Origin: Maritalea sp051251695
GTDB taxonomy: Bacteria > Pseudomonadota > Alphaproteobacteria > Rhizobiales > Devosiaceae
Reading direction: 5' to 3'
DNA: 64,000 nt
Assembly (NCBI RefSeq): GCF_051251695.1
Contig: NZ_JBPOEU010000018.1
Span: forward strand, 1-64,000
Numbering within the stretch: position 1 is the stretch's first letter; every line of letters begins with the position of its first letter. Below, in pieces: positions 1 to 8,999 of the stretch. The notes beneath the pieces are model-generated. The model searched no databases. It saw nothing but the letters and a program-made list of their open reading frames with translations, and was not told the DNA's origin. The position numbers and the translations under genes were made by a program.

Positions 1-105
1 GAAAATGTTGATGCGGTCAGCCATATCTGGTTGAATATCCGCATTCAAAGCGATATCAGCGCTGATAAAGGTTTGAGCGTATTCACGCAAGAGGCGGAGC
101 CCGAT

Positions 106-1236
106 ATGACACTGCAAAATCAGATTAAAGCGTGGGTTTTAATGCTCGCCCTGTTCATTTTATTCATGTGGGTATTTCGCGGCATTCTTTTGCCGTTCAT
201 CGCCGGGATGATTCTTGCCTATTTGCTCGACCCCGTTGCTGACCTTTTGGAGAAGATCAAATTCTCGCGGTTTTGGGCAACATTGACCATTTTGGTGGTC
301 GCCGTGGCTTTGTTTGTCGGCCTGTTCTTGTTCATCGTGCCGCCTTTGGTGCAGCAAATGATCGGGTTGATTGAAAAACTGCCGGGCTATATTTTGCAAT
401 TGCAGACATATGCCACCCAATATGCACCAACATTTTATGAACAGATTGGCGAACGCCTTGGCGTCGAACGGGCAGCTGAGTTCGAAAAGTGGCTCAATCA
501 ACTCTTAAATCAAAGTGTAGGGTTTCTTGTTGATATCTCTACGCGGGTGGCGCAAAGCAGCCTTACATTGCTCAATGCTCTTGGTCTGATGATTGTGACG
601 CCGGTTGTTGCTTTCTATTTATTGCTGGATTGGGATACGACGGTTAAGCGCGTTGATGAGCTTTTGCCTCGTTCGCACAGAACTGAAATACGAGAAGTCT
701 TCCAAGACATCGATAAGGCCATGGCTGGTTTTATTCGCGGGCAAAGTTCTGTTGTGCTTATTCTCGCGGCATTTTACGCAACGTCGCTAACGCTTGTGGG
801 CTTAAACTTTGGCCTAGCGATTGGCCTTGCGGCCGGGTTCTTTAGTTTTATCCCTTACGTTGGGTTTGTGGTGGGTTTCTTGCTTTCGATGGGCGTTGCC
901 ATTGTTCAGTTCTGGCCGGATTGGTTTATGGTGAGCCTTGTTTTCGGTATCTTCATGGTCGGCCAGTTTATTGAAGGCAATATCCTTTATCCCAAACTTG
1001 TGGGGCGCTCTATTGGTGTTCACGCCGTGTGGCTGATGTTTGCATTGTTCGCATTTGCGTCGCTTTTTGGCGCAGTTGGTGTGCTGCTTGCGGTGCCAAT
1101 GGCTGCCATTGCTGGTGTTTTGGGACGCTTTGCCGTTAAGAAATATTTGGAAAGCCCACTTTATGAGCCAATTGCTGATGTGCCCGAGAGCAAAATAAAA
1201 GAGCTGACGGAGCCAGAAGAAGGCTCACCCAACTAG
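106..1236 (+). CDS. AI-2E family (PerM-like) membrane protein
   Basis: The 376-residue protein is almost entirely hydrophobic, with about eight membrane segments: a pair near residues 11-40, one at about 59-80, then a soluble stretch at about 80-145 and further helices to residue 350. The motif FIPYVGFVVG and the sequence VGQFIEGNILYPKLVG near the C-terminus are typical of the PerM/AI-2E exporter family (PF01594). The substrate cannot be predicted; many members are not autoinducer exporters. I chose the ATG at 106 because GGAG at 96-99 stands 6 nt upstream. The same frame is open back to base 1, so a longer product cannot be excluded. It ends 3 nt before hdaA, so the two are probably cotranscribed, as in other alphaproteobacteria. 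Confidence 0.85.
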   Translation: MTLQNQIKAWVLMLALFILFMWVFRGILLPFIAGMILAYLLDPVADLLEKIKFSRFWATLTILVVAVALFVGLFLFIVPPLVQQMIGLIEKLPGYILQLQTYATQYAPTFYEQIGERLGVERAAEFEKWLNQLLNQSVGFLVDISTRVAQSSLTLLNALGLMIVTPVVAFYLLLDWDTTVKRVDELLPRSHRTEIREVFQDIDKAMAGFIRGQSSVVLILAAFYATSLTLVGLNFGLAIGLAAGFFSFIPYVGFVVGFLLSMGVAIVQFWPDWFMVSLVFGIFMVGQFIEGNILYPKLVGRSIGVHAVWLMFALFAFASLFGAVGVLLAVPMAAIAGVLGRFAVKKYLESPLYEPIADVPESKIKELTEPEEGSPN

Positions 1237-1239
1237 CGC

Positions 1240-1923
1240 ATGGCAAACGACATCAACAAACCAAATACGACACAACAGTTGGTCCTTGATTTGCCGGTAG
1301 AAACGGCGATGGGCGAAGCGGACTTTGTTGTTGGGGCTGGTAACAAGCAGGCATATGACCATTTGTTGGTGACTAATGATTGGCCAGCTCAGGTTTCCAT
1401 TTTGTACGGGTCTGCGAAGTCAGGCAAAACGCATCTCGCCGGTATTTGGGCAAAACATATGGATGCTCGTCGCCTATCGAAAGGCGATGAATGGCCTGAA
1501 TATTTGGAAACCGATTTGTTGGTCGAAAATGCTGATCTATTATGGATGGGTGAGGTGTCGCTTTTCAATCTTTTGAACCAAGCCATGCGCTCAGATTTTC
1601 GGGTTGTGCTTACGGCCGCAAAACATCCCAATGAATGGGATTTGCAAACGGATGATGTGCGGTCGCGCCTTCGGCTGGCCCATTCGGTCGAAATAGCGGC
1701 TTTGGATGATGCGCATCTAATGCATTTATTTGTGAAGCTATTTGATGACCGTCAAGTGCAAGTCGATCCGTCGTTGATAAGCTATGTGATGCCACGGATG
1801 GAACGTTCGCCTGCCAATGTCGTTGCCCTTGTTCAAAAGATGGACGAATTGGCGCTTTCGCGCGGCAAGGCGATCACCAAGCGCGTGGCGGCAGAGGCCA
1901 TGGAGCAGCTTGCGAAAGAGTGA
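1240..1923 (+). CDS. hdaA: HdaA-type regulator of DnaA inactivation
   Basis: This 227-residue AAA+ protein is DnaA-like but lacks the DNA-binding domain. Near the N-terminus it has QLVLDLP, the type of short motif by which Hda binds the beta sliding clamp. The P-loop reads GSAKSGKTHL at about residue 57 and the Walker B position reads LLVENAD rather than a DExx motif, so both are degenerate. Hda with clamp-bound ATP-hydrolysing help converts DnaA-ATP to DnaA-ADP and limits re-initiation; that role is family knowledge. The gene directly follows the PerM-like gene and precedes ppk, the usual alphaproteobacterial order. There is no strong Shine-Dalgarno, which fits translational coupling to the gene upstream. 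Confidence 0.88.
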   Translation: MANDINKPNTTQQLVLDLPVETAMGEADFVVGAGNKQAYDHLLVTNDWPAQVSILYGSAKSGKTHLAGIWAKHMDARRLSKGDEWPEYLETDLLVENADLLWMGEVSLFNLLNQAMRSDFRVVLTAAKHPNEWDLQTDDVRSRLRLAHSVEIAALDDAHLMHLFVKLFDDRQVQVDPSLISYVMPRMERSPANVVALVQKMDELALSRGKAITKRVAAEAMEQLAKE

Positions 1924-2022
1924 GTGATTGGGCCCACTGTAACTTAACTGCCATAAACCTGATCTAAAGGTATGGATTACATGATATTTTGCGCTGTAAG
2001 AGCGCCAACTTGAGGCAATAAA

Positions 2023-4191
2023 ATGGACAATGTCGCACCAGAGCAATTAGCACCAGAGGCCAGTTCTCTTTGGGAAAGTCCAGCGCGCTTCGTCAATAGA
2101 GAAGTATCTTGGCTGCAGTTTAACATGCGGGTTCTGGAAGAGGCGGGCAATCTTGCCCATCCACTATTGGAACGTTTGCGGTTCGTCTCGATTTCAGCGA
2201 GCAATTTAGACGAGTTTTTCATGGTGCGTGTTGCCGGATTGAAGGGGCAATTACGGGCAGGGGTCACCCGTCTTAGTGCAGACGGCATGACGGCCGGTGA
2301 ACAATTGGATGAAATAACGGCACTAGCGCAGCATCTACATCTCGAACAGCAGGACAATTGGCAAGATATTCGCGAGGCGCTTGAAGGCGAGAATATTGTC
2401 TTGCACAATACCGACGAACTTTCTTCAGAACAGATTGAGTATTTGGAGCAAATGTTCAAGGAAGAGATTTTTCCGGTTCTGACGCCGATGGCGGTTGATC
2501 CCGCACATCCGTTCCCCTTTATTCCCAATTTGGGTTTTTCCCTTGCTTTTGAACTTCAACGGCCCGGTGAGGATGACTCACTAACTGCACTTGTTCGCGT
2601 GCCGAACAATGTTAGTCGATTCGTGCATTTGCCAGAAGAATTAACCAGCGGCAAACGCATTGAGATGGTGACCATCGAAACCCTCATCAATCTGTTTTTT
2701 GAGAGTTTGTTTCCCGGTTATGAAGTAATCGGTTCAGGCGCGTTCCGGGTTATTCGTGATAGCGAAATGGAAATTGATGACGAGGCGGAAGACCTTGTTG
2801 TGGAATTTGAATCGGCGTTGCGGCAGCGTCGACGCGGGCAAGTGATCCGTTTGGAAATCCAACGGTCGATGCCGCGCAAATTGCGTAAGCGCATTGCTGA
2901 GGAATTGCATGTAGGTCAAGAAGACACGTTCGAAGTTGAAGGGTTCTTGGCACTGGCCGATGCTTCAAATATTTGCGATGTTGATCGTCCAGACCTCAAG
3001 TTCAAGCCTTTCAATGCGCGTTTTCCTGAGCGGGTACGGGATCATTCGGGTGATTGTTTTGCTGCGATCAAGCAAAAAGATATTGTGGTCCACCACCCTT
3101 ACGAAAGCTTTGATATTGTTGCTCAATTTTTGATGCAGGCGGCAAGCGACCCTGATGTGGTGGCCATCAAACAGACGCTTTATCGTACATCCAACAATTC
3201 CCCAATTGTTAAGGCGCTCATTCAAGCGGCAGAGGCGGGCAAGTCCGTGACCGCGCTTGTTGAACTCAAAGCCCGCTTTGATGAAGAAGCGAACATTCGT
3301 TGGGCGCGTGATTTAGAACGTGCAGGCGTACAGGTGGTGTTTGGATTTATTGAGTGGAAGACCCACGCGAAACTCAGCCAAGTTGTTCGACGGGAGAAAA
3401 AGGGCAAATTGGTTTCATATTGCCACATTGGCACCGGCAATTATCACCCAATTACGGCCAAGATTTACACAGATTTGAGCTATTTCACGTCGGATCAAAC
3501 AATCACGCGTGAAGTTGCGCGGGTGTTCAACTTTATCACTGGTTATGCTCGCCCCACAGCGCTTGATTGCATTTCTGTTTCGCCCATGTTTTTGCGCACC
3601 AAATTGCTTCAACATATCGAACAAGAAATTGAACATGCCAAGGCAGGGGAGCCTGCCAATATTTGGTTCAAGATGAACTCTCTGGTGGATCCACAAATTA
3701 TTGATGCGCTTTACTTGGCATCTCAGGCAGGGGTTCAAATCGATCTGGTTGTACGCGGTATTTGCTGCCTACGGCCCGGTATCCCAGGCTTTTCAGACAA
3801 TATTCGAGTGAAGAGCATCGTTGGACGTTTTCTGGAACATTCACGCATATACTGTTTTGGACAGGGCCACGAATTGCCGTCGCGCAAGGCGGCTGTTTAC
3901 ATTTCGTCAGCAGACTTAATGCCCCGCAATCTTGATGGTCGTGTGGAAGTGCTGGTGCCGTTATACAACAAAACGGTGCATAAACAGGTACTTGACCGAA
4001 TAATGGTCGCCAATATCAATGATAATCAACAAAGTTGGGAAGTGCTGCCGGATGGCACTTCGCGCCGAATCGAGCCACAAGAGGATGAGGTTGTGTTCAA
4101 CGCACACAATTATTTCATGACCAATCCGAGCCTATCTGGTCGTGGTAGTGCGTCTGTGACAGACGGGCATGTTGATGAGGAAGATGATTGA
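2023..4191 (+). CDS. ppk1: polyphosphate kinase 1
   Basis: The 722-residue protein has the usual length and layout of PPK1, which reversibly polymerises the ATP gamma-phosphate into polyphosphate. The N-terminal domain begins with FVNREVSWLQFNMRVLEEA and contains SASNLDEFFMVRVAGLKGQ. The two phospholipase-D-like C-terminal domains carry the catalytic histidines: His468 in YCHIGTGNYHP, the autophosphorylated residue by family comparison, and His606 in FLEHSRIYCFG. GAGG at 2012-2015 is a suitable ribosome site before the ATG. The 3' end overlaps the start of ppx by 3 nt, so synthesis and breakdown of polyphosphate are coupled in one operon. Confidence 0.97.
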   Translation: MDNVAPEQLAPEASSLWESPARFVNREVSWLQFNMRVLEEAGNLAHPLLERLRFVSISASNLDEFFMVRVAGLKGQLRAGVTRLSADGMTAGEQLDEITALAQHLHLEQQDNWQDIREALEGENIVLHNTDELSSEQIEYLEQMFKEEIFPVLTPMAVDPAHPFPFIPNLGFSLAFELQRPGEDDSLTALVRVPNNVSRFVHLPEELTSGKRIEMVTIETLINLFFESLFPGYEVIGSGAFRVIRDSEMEIDDEAEDLVVEFESALRQRRRGQVIRLEIQRSMPRKLRKRIAEELHVGQEDTFEVEGFLALADASNICDVDRPDLKFKPFNARFPERVRDHSGDCFAAIKQKDIVVHHPYESFDIVAQFLMQAASDPDVVAIKQTLYRTSNNSPIVKALIQAAEAGKSVTALVELKARFDEEANIRWARDLERAGVQVVFGFIEWKTHAKLSQVVRREKKGKLVSYCHIGTGNYHPITAKIYTDLSYFTSDQTITREVARVFNFITGYARPTALDCISVSPMFLRTKLLQHIEQEIEHAKAGEPANIWFKMNSLVDPQIIDALYLASQAGVQIDLVVRGICCLRPGIPGFSDNIRVKSIVGRFLEHSRIYCFGQGHELPSRKAAVYISSADLMPRNLDGRVEVLVPLYNKTVHKQVLDRIMVANINDNQQSWEVLPDGTSRRIEPQEDEVVFNAHNYFMTNPSLSGRGSASVTDGHVDEEDD

Positions 4192-5738
4192 TCAAATCAT
4201 TTGTTAAGTCGCTAAAAACACCGGCGGCGCAGGGGCGAATTTCAGACGGCAAACCAATTGCTGTGCTTGATGTGGGTTCAAACTCGGTCCGTTTGGTGAT
4301 TTACGAGCGACATGTTCGTGCTCTTACGCCAATTTACAACGAAAAAGTTGCCTGTGGGCTAGGGCGCGGCATTGGCGAAACCGGCGCACTTGCGCAGGAG
4401 AATGTTGATCGCGCTTTGATTGCCATGCGCCGATTTGCACTGGTGTGCGAACTCAGCAAAGTGGGGGCGTTGCACATTCTGGCAACCGCTGCGACGCGGG
4501 ACGCCAGCAATGGTGCGATGTTTATTGAAGCCGTTGAGGAAATAATGGGCGCATCTGTGCGCATACTTTCCGGCGAAGAAGAAGCTCATTTTGCAGCCCT
4601 GGGCACAATCGCAGGTATGCCACGCCAAACCGGCATGTTGGGTGATTTCGGTGGCGGTAGTCTAGAGCTGGCCATCGTGGACGGGGAAGCGCCAATAAGC
4701 GGCGAAACCCACCCCTTGGGGGCCATTCGCCTGCAAGAGGACAGCGATGGCTCTCCCGTTAAAGCCTACAAACTTGCTTGTGAACGTCTCAAGCAATCGG
4801 CTTTACTCGAAGAACAACATGGACCCGAATTCGTAGCCATTGGTGGCACTTGGCGGGCGCTCGCCAAGGTGCATCAGCAGGAAAATGATTATCCATTGTC
4901 GATGATACAGGGCTATCGGGTTGATGCAGATAGCATCATTGAATTGTGCAAAAAAATCATTGAGTTGGCGGACAAGAATGAAGCAATTTCATCTGTCCAA
5001 GGCCTTTCTTCTAACCGGAAAGAATTGCTTTCTTTTGGTGCTGCTGCCCTTCAAGCTGTGTTGGAGTTAGGCAAGTTCTCATCGGTGAAGTTTTCCGCTT
5101 TGGGCGTTCGTGAGGGTTATTTGTTTGGCCAGCTCGATGGTGCGGAACAAAAGATTGATCCGCTCATACAGTCTTGTGAGGATCTATCAATCTTGAGGTC
5201 GCGTTCGCCCCAACATGCGCAGGACTTGATCAAATTTACCAGTCAGTTTTTTGAGGCGGTGGGCAAAAAAGAAAACAGGACACAAACGCAGTTGCGTGAA
5301 GCTGCCTGCTATCTTTCGGACATTTCGTGGCGAGGCCATGCTGATTATCGCGGCGCGCAAGCCGTTGATGCGGTTGTGTTTGGCTCATTTGTTGGTGTTG
5401 ACCATTTAGGCCGTGCCCATTTGGCCCGTACGTTGGCCGTTCGATATATGGGTTTGAAGCGCAAACATATTGACGATGAGATATTTGAGCTCTGCACGCC
5501 CAAATATGCAGAACACGCTGATTTGCTAGGTGCGCTGTTTCGGGTGGCATATTTGTTGTCGGCAGCTTTACCCAATGTGCTGCCAACAATGGAATGGCGC
5601 ATGGAAGACGAAGAGCTGCATTTGATACTTCCAGACGGTATGGAAGTTTTAGCGGCGGAAAAAACGATCCGCCGCCTCAATCAGTTGGCCGCTTTTATGG
5701 GTGTCGAAGCCAAAATACTCACTGCGAAAACGGCCTAA
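4188..5738 (+). CDS. ppx: exopolyphosphatase / pppGpp phosphohydrolase family
   Basis: This 516-residue GppA/Ppx family enzyme removes terminal phosphate from polyphosphate. The ASKHA phosphate-binding loops are clear: VLDVGSNSVRLVIYE near residue 28 and GDFGGGSLELAIVDG near residue 155. A C-terminal HD-like helical region follows. The frame is closed by a TGA immediately upstream (4185-4187), so the first possible initiator is the TTG at 4188, which overlaps the ppk stop as TTGA. The GAGG in the last codons of ppk (4177-4180) is placed to serve it. No ATG exists before the essential DVGSNS loop, so a non-ATG start is required. It meets rnd tail to tail with a 4-nt overlap. Confidence 0.93.
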   Translation: MIKSFVKSLKTPAAQGRISDGKPIAVLDVGSNSVRLVIYERHVRALTPIYNEKVACGLGRGIGETGALAQENVDRALIAMRRFALVCELSKVGALHILATAATRDASNGAMFIEAVEEIMGASVRILSGEEEAHFAALGTIAGMPRQTGMLGDFGGGSLELAIVDGEAPISGETHPLGAIRLQEDSDGSPVKAYKLACERLKQSALLEEQHGPEFVAIGGTWRALAKVHQQENDYPLSMIQGYRVDADSIIELCKKIIELADKNEAISSVQGLSSNRKELLSFGAAALQAVLELGKFSSVKFSALGVREGYLFGQLDGAEQKIDPLIQSCEDLSILRSRSPQHAQDLIKFTSQFFEAVGKKENRTQTQLREAACYLSDISWRGHADYRGAQAVDAVVFGSFVGVDHLGRAHLARTLAVRYMGLKRKHIDDEIFELCTPKYAEHADLLGALFRVAYLLSAALPNVLPTMEWRMEDEELHLILPDGMEVLAAEKTIRRLNQLAAFMGVEAKILTAKTA

Positions 5739-6889
5739 AGGTCAATTTCGATCGGGACTATGCCCTCTGGGGTGGCGCCCAACGCCATTTTTCCGTGCTT
5801 TATGGCGAGTGCTTTGTCGCCGAAAACATTCCGGCGCCATCCTGAAAGCGCACGCACATCTGCTTCATCATCCAAAACGATGGAATCGATATCGTCGCTG
5901 CTTGCAATGATGCGGGGCGCGACGCCTTCACCTTCACTTACCGCTTTGAGCAAAACACGAAGTAAATCGCCGATCGCACCTTTAGGTGATGGTCCATTTG
6001 GCTTGCGTGGCACACTGGGCAAATCGTCCTTATCGATGGACTGCACTTCAGTGACGATCTTGATGATTTCTTCTGCGGATGATGAGCGCCCAAATCCCTT
6101 AGAAAAAGACCGCAGTCGGTCAAAGGCTTTAGCCGAGGTGGGTTGTTGTTGCGCCAATTCGTAAACGGCGTCGTCTTTGACCACCCGACCGCGAGGCACG
6201 TCTTGCTGCTGCGCTTTGGTTTCACGCCATGCAGCTAGTCTTTTCATCATCGCCAAATCGCGGGGCCGATTGACTTTCATCTTTAGTCGCTTCCACGCGT
6301 CCTCAGGCTGCACAAGATATTTATGCTTATCCATCAACGCGTTAAGTTCATCTTCAATCCAGGCGTGACGTTGCTTTTTGTCCAACAAGTCCAAAATATG
6401 GAGATAACAATCGCGCAGATGGGTAACGTCGCCAATTGCATAGGTGAGTTGTTTGTCAGTTAGCGGGCGGTGTGACCAATTGGTAAACCGTGAACTTTTG
6501 TCGAGTTGCGTGCCGGTGATTTGGCGCACCAAATTATCGTAAGAAACACTGTCGCCAAACCCACAAACGGCCGCTGCAACTTGGCTATCAAACACTGGTT
6601 GGGGTGCTTCGCCGGAAAGTTTTACAAATATCTCGATGTCTTGCTTAGCGGCGTGGAATACTTTTACGACTGATTTATCTTGGAACAATTCAAACATCGG
6701 CGACAGGTCAATATTGTCAGCCATCGGGTCAACAATGACCGCATCTTCTGGTGTTGCCATTTGAACCAAACATAGAATTGGCCAGTAGGTTGTTTCGCGC
6801 AAAAACTCTGTATCGACAGTAACAAAGTCAAAGGTTTTTGCTGCATTGCAGAAGTCTGCCAAGTCCTTTGTGGACGTGATGATTTTCAT
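5735..6889 (-). CDS. rnd: ribonuclease D
   Basis: This 384-residue DEDD-family 3'-5' exoribonuclease trims structured RNAs such as tRNA precursors. The acidic exonuclease motifs are visible: FVTVDTEFLRE near residue 24, FHAAKQDIEIF near residue 80, and the YAIGDVTHL motif near residue 150 that supplies the tyrosine and aspartate of the DEDDy type. An HRDC nucleic-acid-binding domain follows at about 210-290. The gene is convergent with ppx and divergent from aspS across a 216-bp spacer. The length and motif order match alphaproteobacterial RNase D, and nothing unusual is seen. Confidence 0.95.
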   Translation of the reverse strand: MKIITSTKDLADFCNAAKTFDFVTVDTEFLRETTYWPILCLVQMATPEDAVIVDPMADNIDLSPMFELFQDKSVVKVFHAAKQDIEIFVKLSGEAPQPVFDSQVAAAVCGFGDSVSYDNLVRQITGTQLDKSSRFTNWSHRPLTDKQLTYAIGDVTHLRDCYLHILDLLDKKQRHAWIEDELNALMDKHKYLVQPEDAWKRLKMKVNRPRDLAMMKRLAAWRETKAQQQDVPRGRVVKDDAVYELAQQQPTSAKAFDRLRSFSKGFGRSSSAEEIIKIVTEVQSIDKDDLPSVPRKPNGPSPKGAIGDLLRVLLKAVSEGEGVAPRIIASSDDIDSIVLDDEADVRALSGWRRNVFGDKALAIKHGKMALGATPEGIVPIEIDL

Positions 6890-7105
6890 ATTGTTCTTTT
6901 TATCCAGATCGACGTTTGAAACGGTCTTGTTTTTGGGGTAATGAGTGACAAGCTAGTGTGCGGTTTTTGAGCAAAGTTGCAAGCCTTGATGTGCGATCAT
7001 CACAACGATGATCCATGTTCTTGGGCGACTGTGCTTGACAAACGGCGCACGGCATGCGCTTTTCCGCGCAAAATTTCCAAAACGGATGACCGGGATTGGT
7101 ATAAA

Positions 7106-8878
7106 ATGCACCGCTATCGTAGCCATACATGCGCAGACCTGCGTAAAACCCATGTTGGTGACACTGTTCGCCTTTCAGGCTGGGTTCACCGTGTTCGAGA
7201 TCATGGTGGAGTTCTGTTTATTGACCTTCGCGATCACTACGGAATGACACAATGTGTTGTCGATCCTGATTCTGATGCATTCGGATTGGCCGAGACTTTA
7301 CGCTCCGAATTTGTTGTGCGTCTTGATGGTGAAGTCAAAGAGCGTAGAGACGGCACAGCAAATGCTGATTTGCCGACTGGTGACGTGGAAGTATTCATCC
7401 GGGAAGTAGAGGTTCTTGGCGCTTCAAAAGAGCTACCAATGCCTGTGTTCGGAGATCAAGAATATCCTGAGGATATCCGCCTTAAACACCGTTTCTTGGA
7501 TTTGCGTCGCGAACGTATTCACAACAATATCGTGATGCGCTCAAAAATCATCTCGCATTTGCGTTCGACGATGACAGATCAAGGCTTTATGGAATACCAG
7601 ACGCCGATTTTGACGGCGTCTAGCCCTGAGGGCGCAAGAGATTTCTTGGTGCCGTCTCGTACGCACCCCGGTAAGTTCTATGCGCTGCCACAGGCACCGC
7701 AGCAGTTCAAACAGTTGCTGATGATTTCAGGTTTTGACCGTTATTTCCAAATCGCCCCTTGTTTCCGCGATGAAGATGCACGGGCTGACCGATCACCTGG
7801 TGAGTTCTATCAACTCGATATTGAGATGAGCTTTGTTGAGCAAGAAGATGTGTTCCAAGCGATTGAACCTGTATTGCGCGGTGTGTTTGAGAAATTTGGT
7901 AAAGGTAAATCTGTTACCCAAACTTTCCCGCGCATTCCCTACGCAGAATCAATGCGCAAATACGGTAACGACAAGCCTGACTTGCGTAACCCAATCGAAA
8001 TGGAAAGCGTTACCGAACATTTTGCCGGTTCTGGCTTTGGCGTTTTTGCCAATCAGATTGCTAACGATCCTAAAGTTGAAGTTTGGGCTATTCCAGCACC
8101 AACTGGCGGTTCACGCGCGTTTTGTGACCGGATGAACAAATGGGCGCAAGGCGAAGGGCAACCTGGTCTTGGCTATATCTTCTTTAGAGACGGTGAGGGC
8201 GCAGGCCCTATTGCTAAGAATATTGGTCCAGAACGTACTTTGGCCATGCGGGATCAACTTGGCCTTAAAGACGGCGACGCTGTGTTCTTTGCCTGTGGCG
8301 TGCCATCCAAGTTTGTTAGCTTTGCGGGCGCAGCGCGCACCAAAGTCGGAACAGATTTGAAATTGATCGATGAGGATCGCTTCGATCTTTGTTGGATTGT
8401 CGATTTCCCCATGTTTGAGTGGAATGAAGACGAAAAGCGCGTCGACTTTTCGCACAACCCATTCTCCATGCCGCAAGGTGGCCTTGAAGCACTGGAAAAC
8501 CAAGATCCATTGACGATCAATGCATACCAGTATGACATTGTGTGTAACGGATTTGAGTTGAGCTCTGGCGCTATCCGGAATCACCGTCCAGAAATCATGA
8601 AGAAGGCATTTGATCTCGCCGGTTATGACGAGAGCATTCTTTATGAGAAATTTGGCGGCATGCTTCGCGCGATGGAATTCGGCGCTCCGCCGCATGGCGG
8701 AATTGCACCGGGAATCGATAGGATTGTGATGTTGTTGTGTGGCGAAGAGAACCTTCGTGAAGTCACGGCATTCCCCATGAATCAGCAAGCGGAAGACTTG
8801 TTGATGGGCGCGCCATCTGACGTATCTGCTCGTCAGTTGCGAGAATTAAGCATTCGACTGAATCTGCCGACTGAGTAA
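7106..8878 (+). CDS. aspS: aspartyl-tRNA synthetase
   Basis: This 590-residue class II synthetase charges tRNA with aspartate. The N-terminal OB-fold anticodon domain starts with MHRYRSHTCADLR, the typical start for the family, so I chose the ATG at 7106 although the frame is open about 130 bases further upstream. Class II motif 2 is FRDEDARADRSPGEFYQLD and motif 3 is GIAPGIDRIVMLL. Between them lies the bacterial GAD insertion at about residues 290-410. Alphaproteobacteria commonly use a non-discriminating AspRS together with GatCAB; whether that holds here is inference. A rho-independent terminator follows the stop codon. Confidence 0.97.
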   Translation: MHRYRSHTCADLRKTHVGDTVRLSGWVHRVRDHGGVLFIDLRDHYGMTQCVVDPDSDAFGLAETLRSEFVVRLDGEVKERRDGTANADLPTGDVEVFIREVEVLGASKELPMPVFGDQEYPEDIRLKHRFLDLRRERIHNNIVMRSKIISHLRSTMTDQGFMEYQTPILTASSPEGARDFLVPSRTHPGKFYALPQAPQQFKQLLMISGFDRYFQIAPCFRDEDARADRSPGEFYQLDIEMSFVEQEDVFQAIEPVLRGVFEKFGKGKSVTQTFPRIPYAESMRKYGNDKPDLRNPIEMESVTEHFAGSGFGVFANQIANDPKVEVWAIPAPTGGSRAFCDRMNKWAQGEGQPGLGYIFFRDGEGAGPIAKNIGPERTLAMRDQLGLKDGDAVFFACGVPSKFVSFAGAARTKVGTDLKLIDEDRFDLCWIVDFPMFEWNEDEKRVDFSHNPFSMPQGGLEALENQDPLTINAYQYDIVCNGFELSSGAIRNHRPEIMKKAFDLAGYDESILYEKFGGMLRAMEFGAPPHGGIAPGIDRIVMLLCGEENLREVTAFPMNQQAEDLLMGAPSDVSARQLRELSIRLNLPTE

Positions 8879-8908
8879 ATCTCGCTAACATATTGAAATT
8901 AAATAAAG

Positions 8909-8941
8909 ACGGCGCCCGGTTCATATCGTGGTGCCGTTTTT
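8909..8941 (+). terminator. rho-independent terminator after aspS
   Basis: An 8-bp stem, ACGGCGCC at 8909-8916 with GGTGCCGT at 8930-8937 (one G-T pair), closes a 13-nt loop and runs into TTTTT. It lies 30 nt after the aspS stop. Confidence 0.8.
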
Positions 8942-8999
8942 GGTTAATTCGGTGTTAATCCTCCTTCGCTACAAGAAAACGAAGATAAATCGTTGATGT

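Noticed and set aside
7035..7064. TTGACA as a -35 element for aspS
   Set aside because: No acceptable -10 sequence follows at 16-18 bp.
8111..8788. 225-codon minus-strand frame in aspS
   Set aside because: Antisense shadow; the aspS motifs occupy the same DNA and the antisense product shows no motif.
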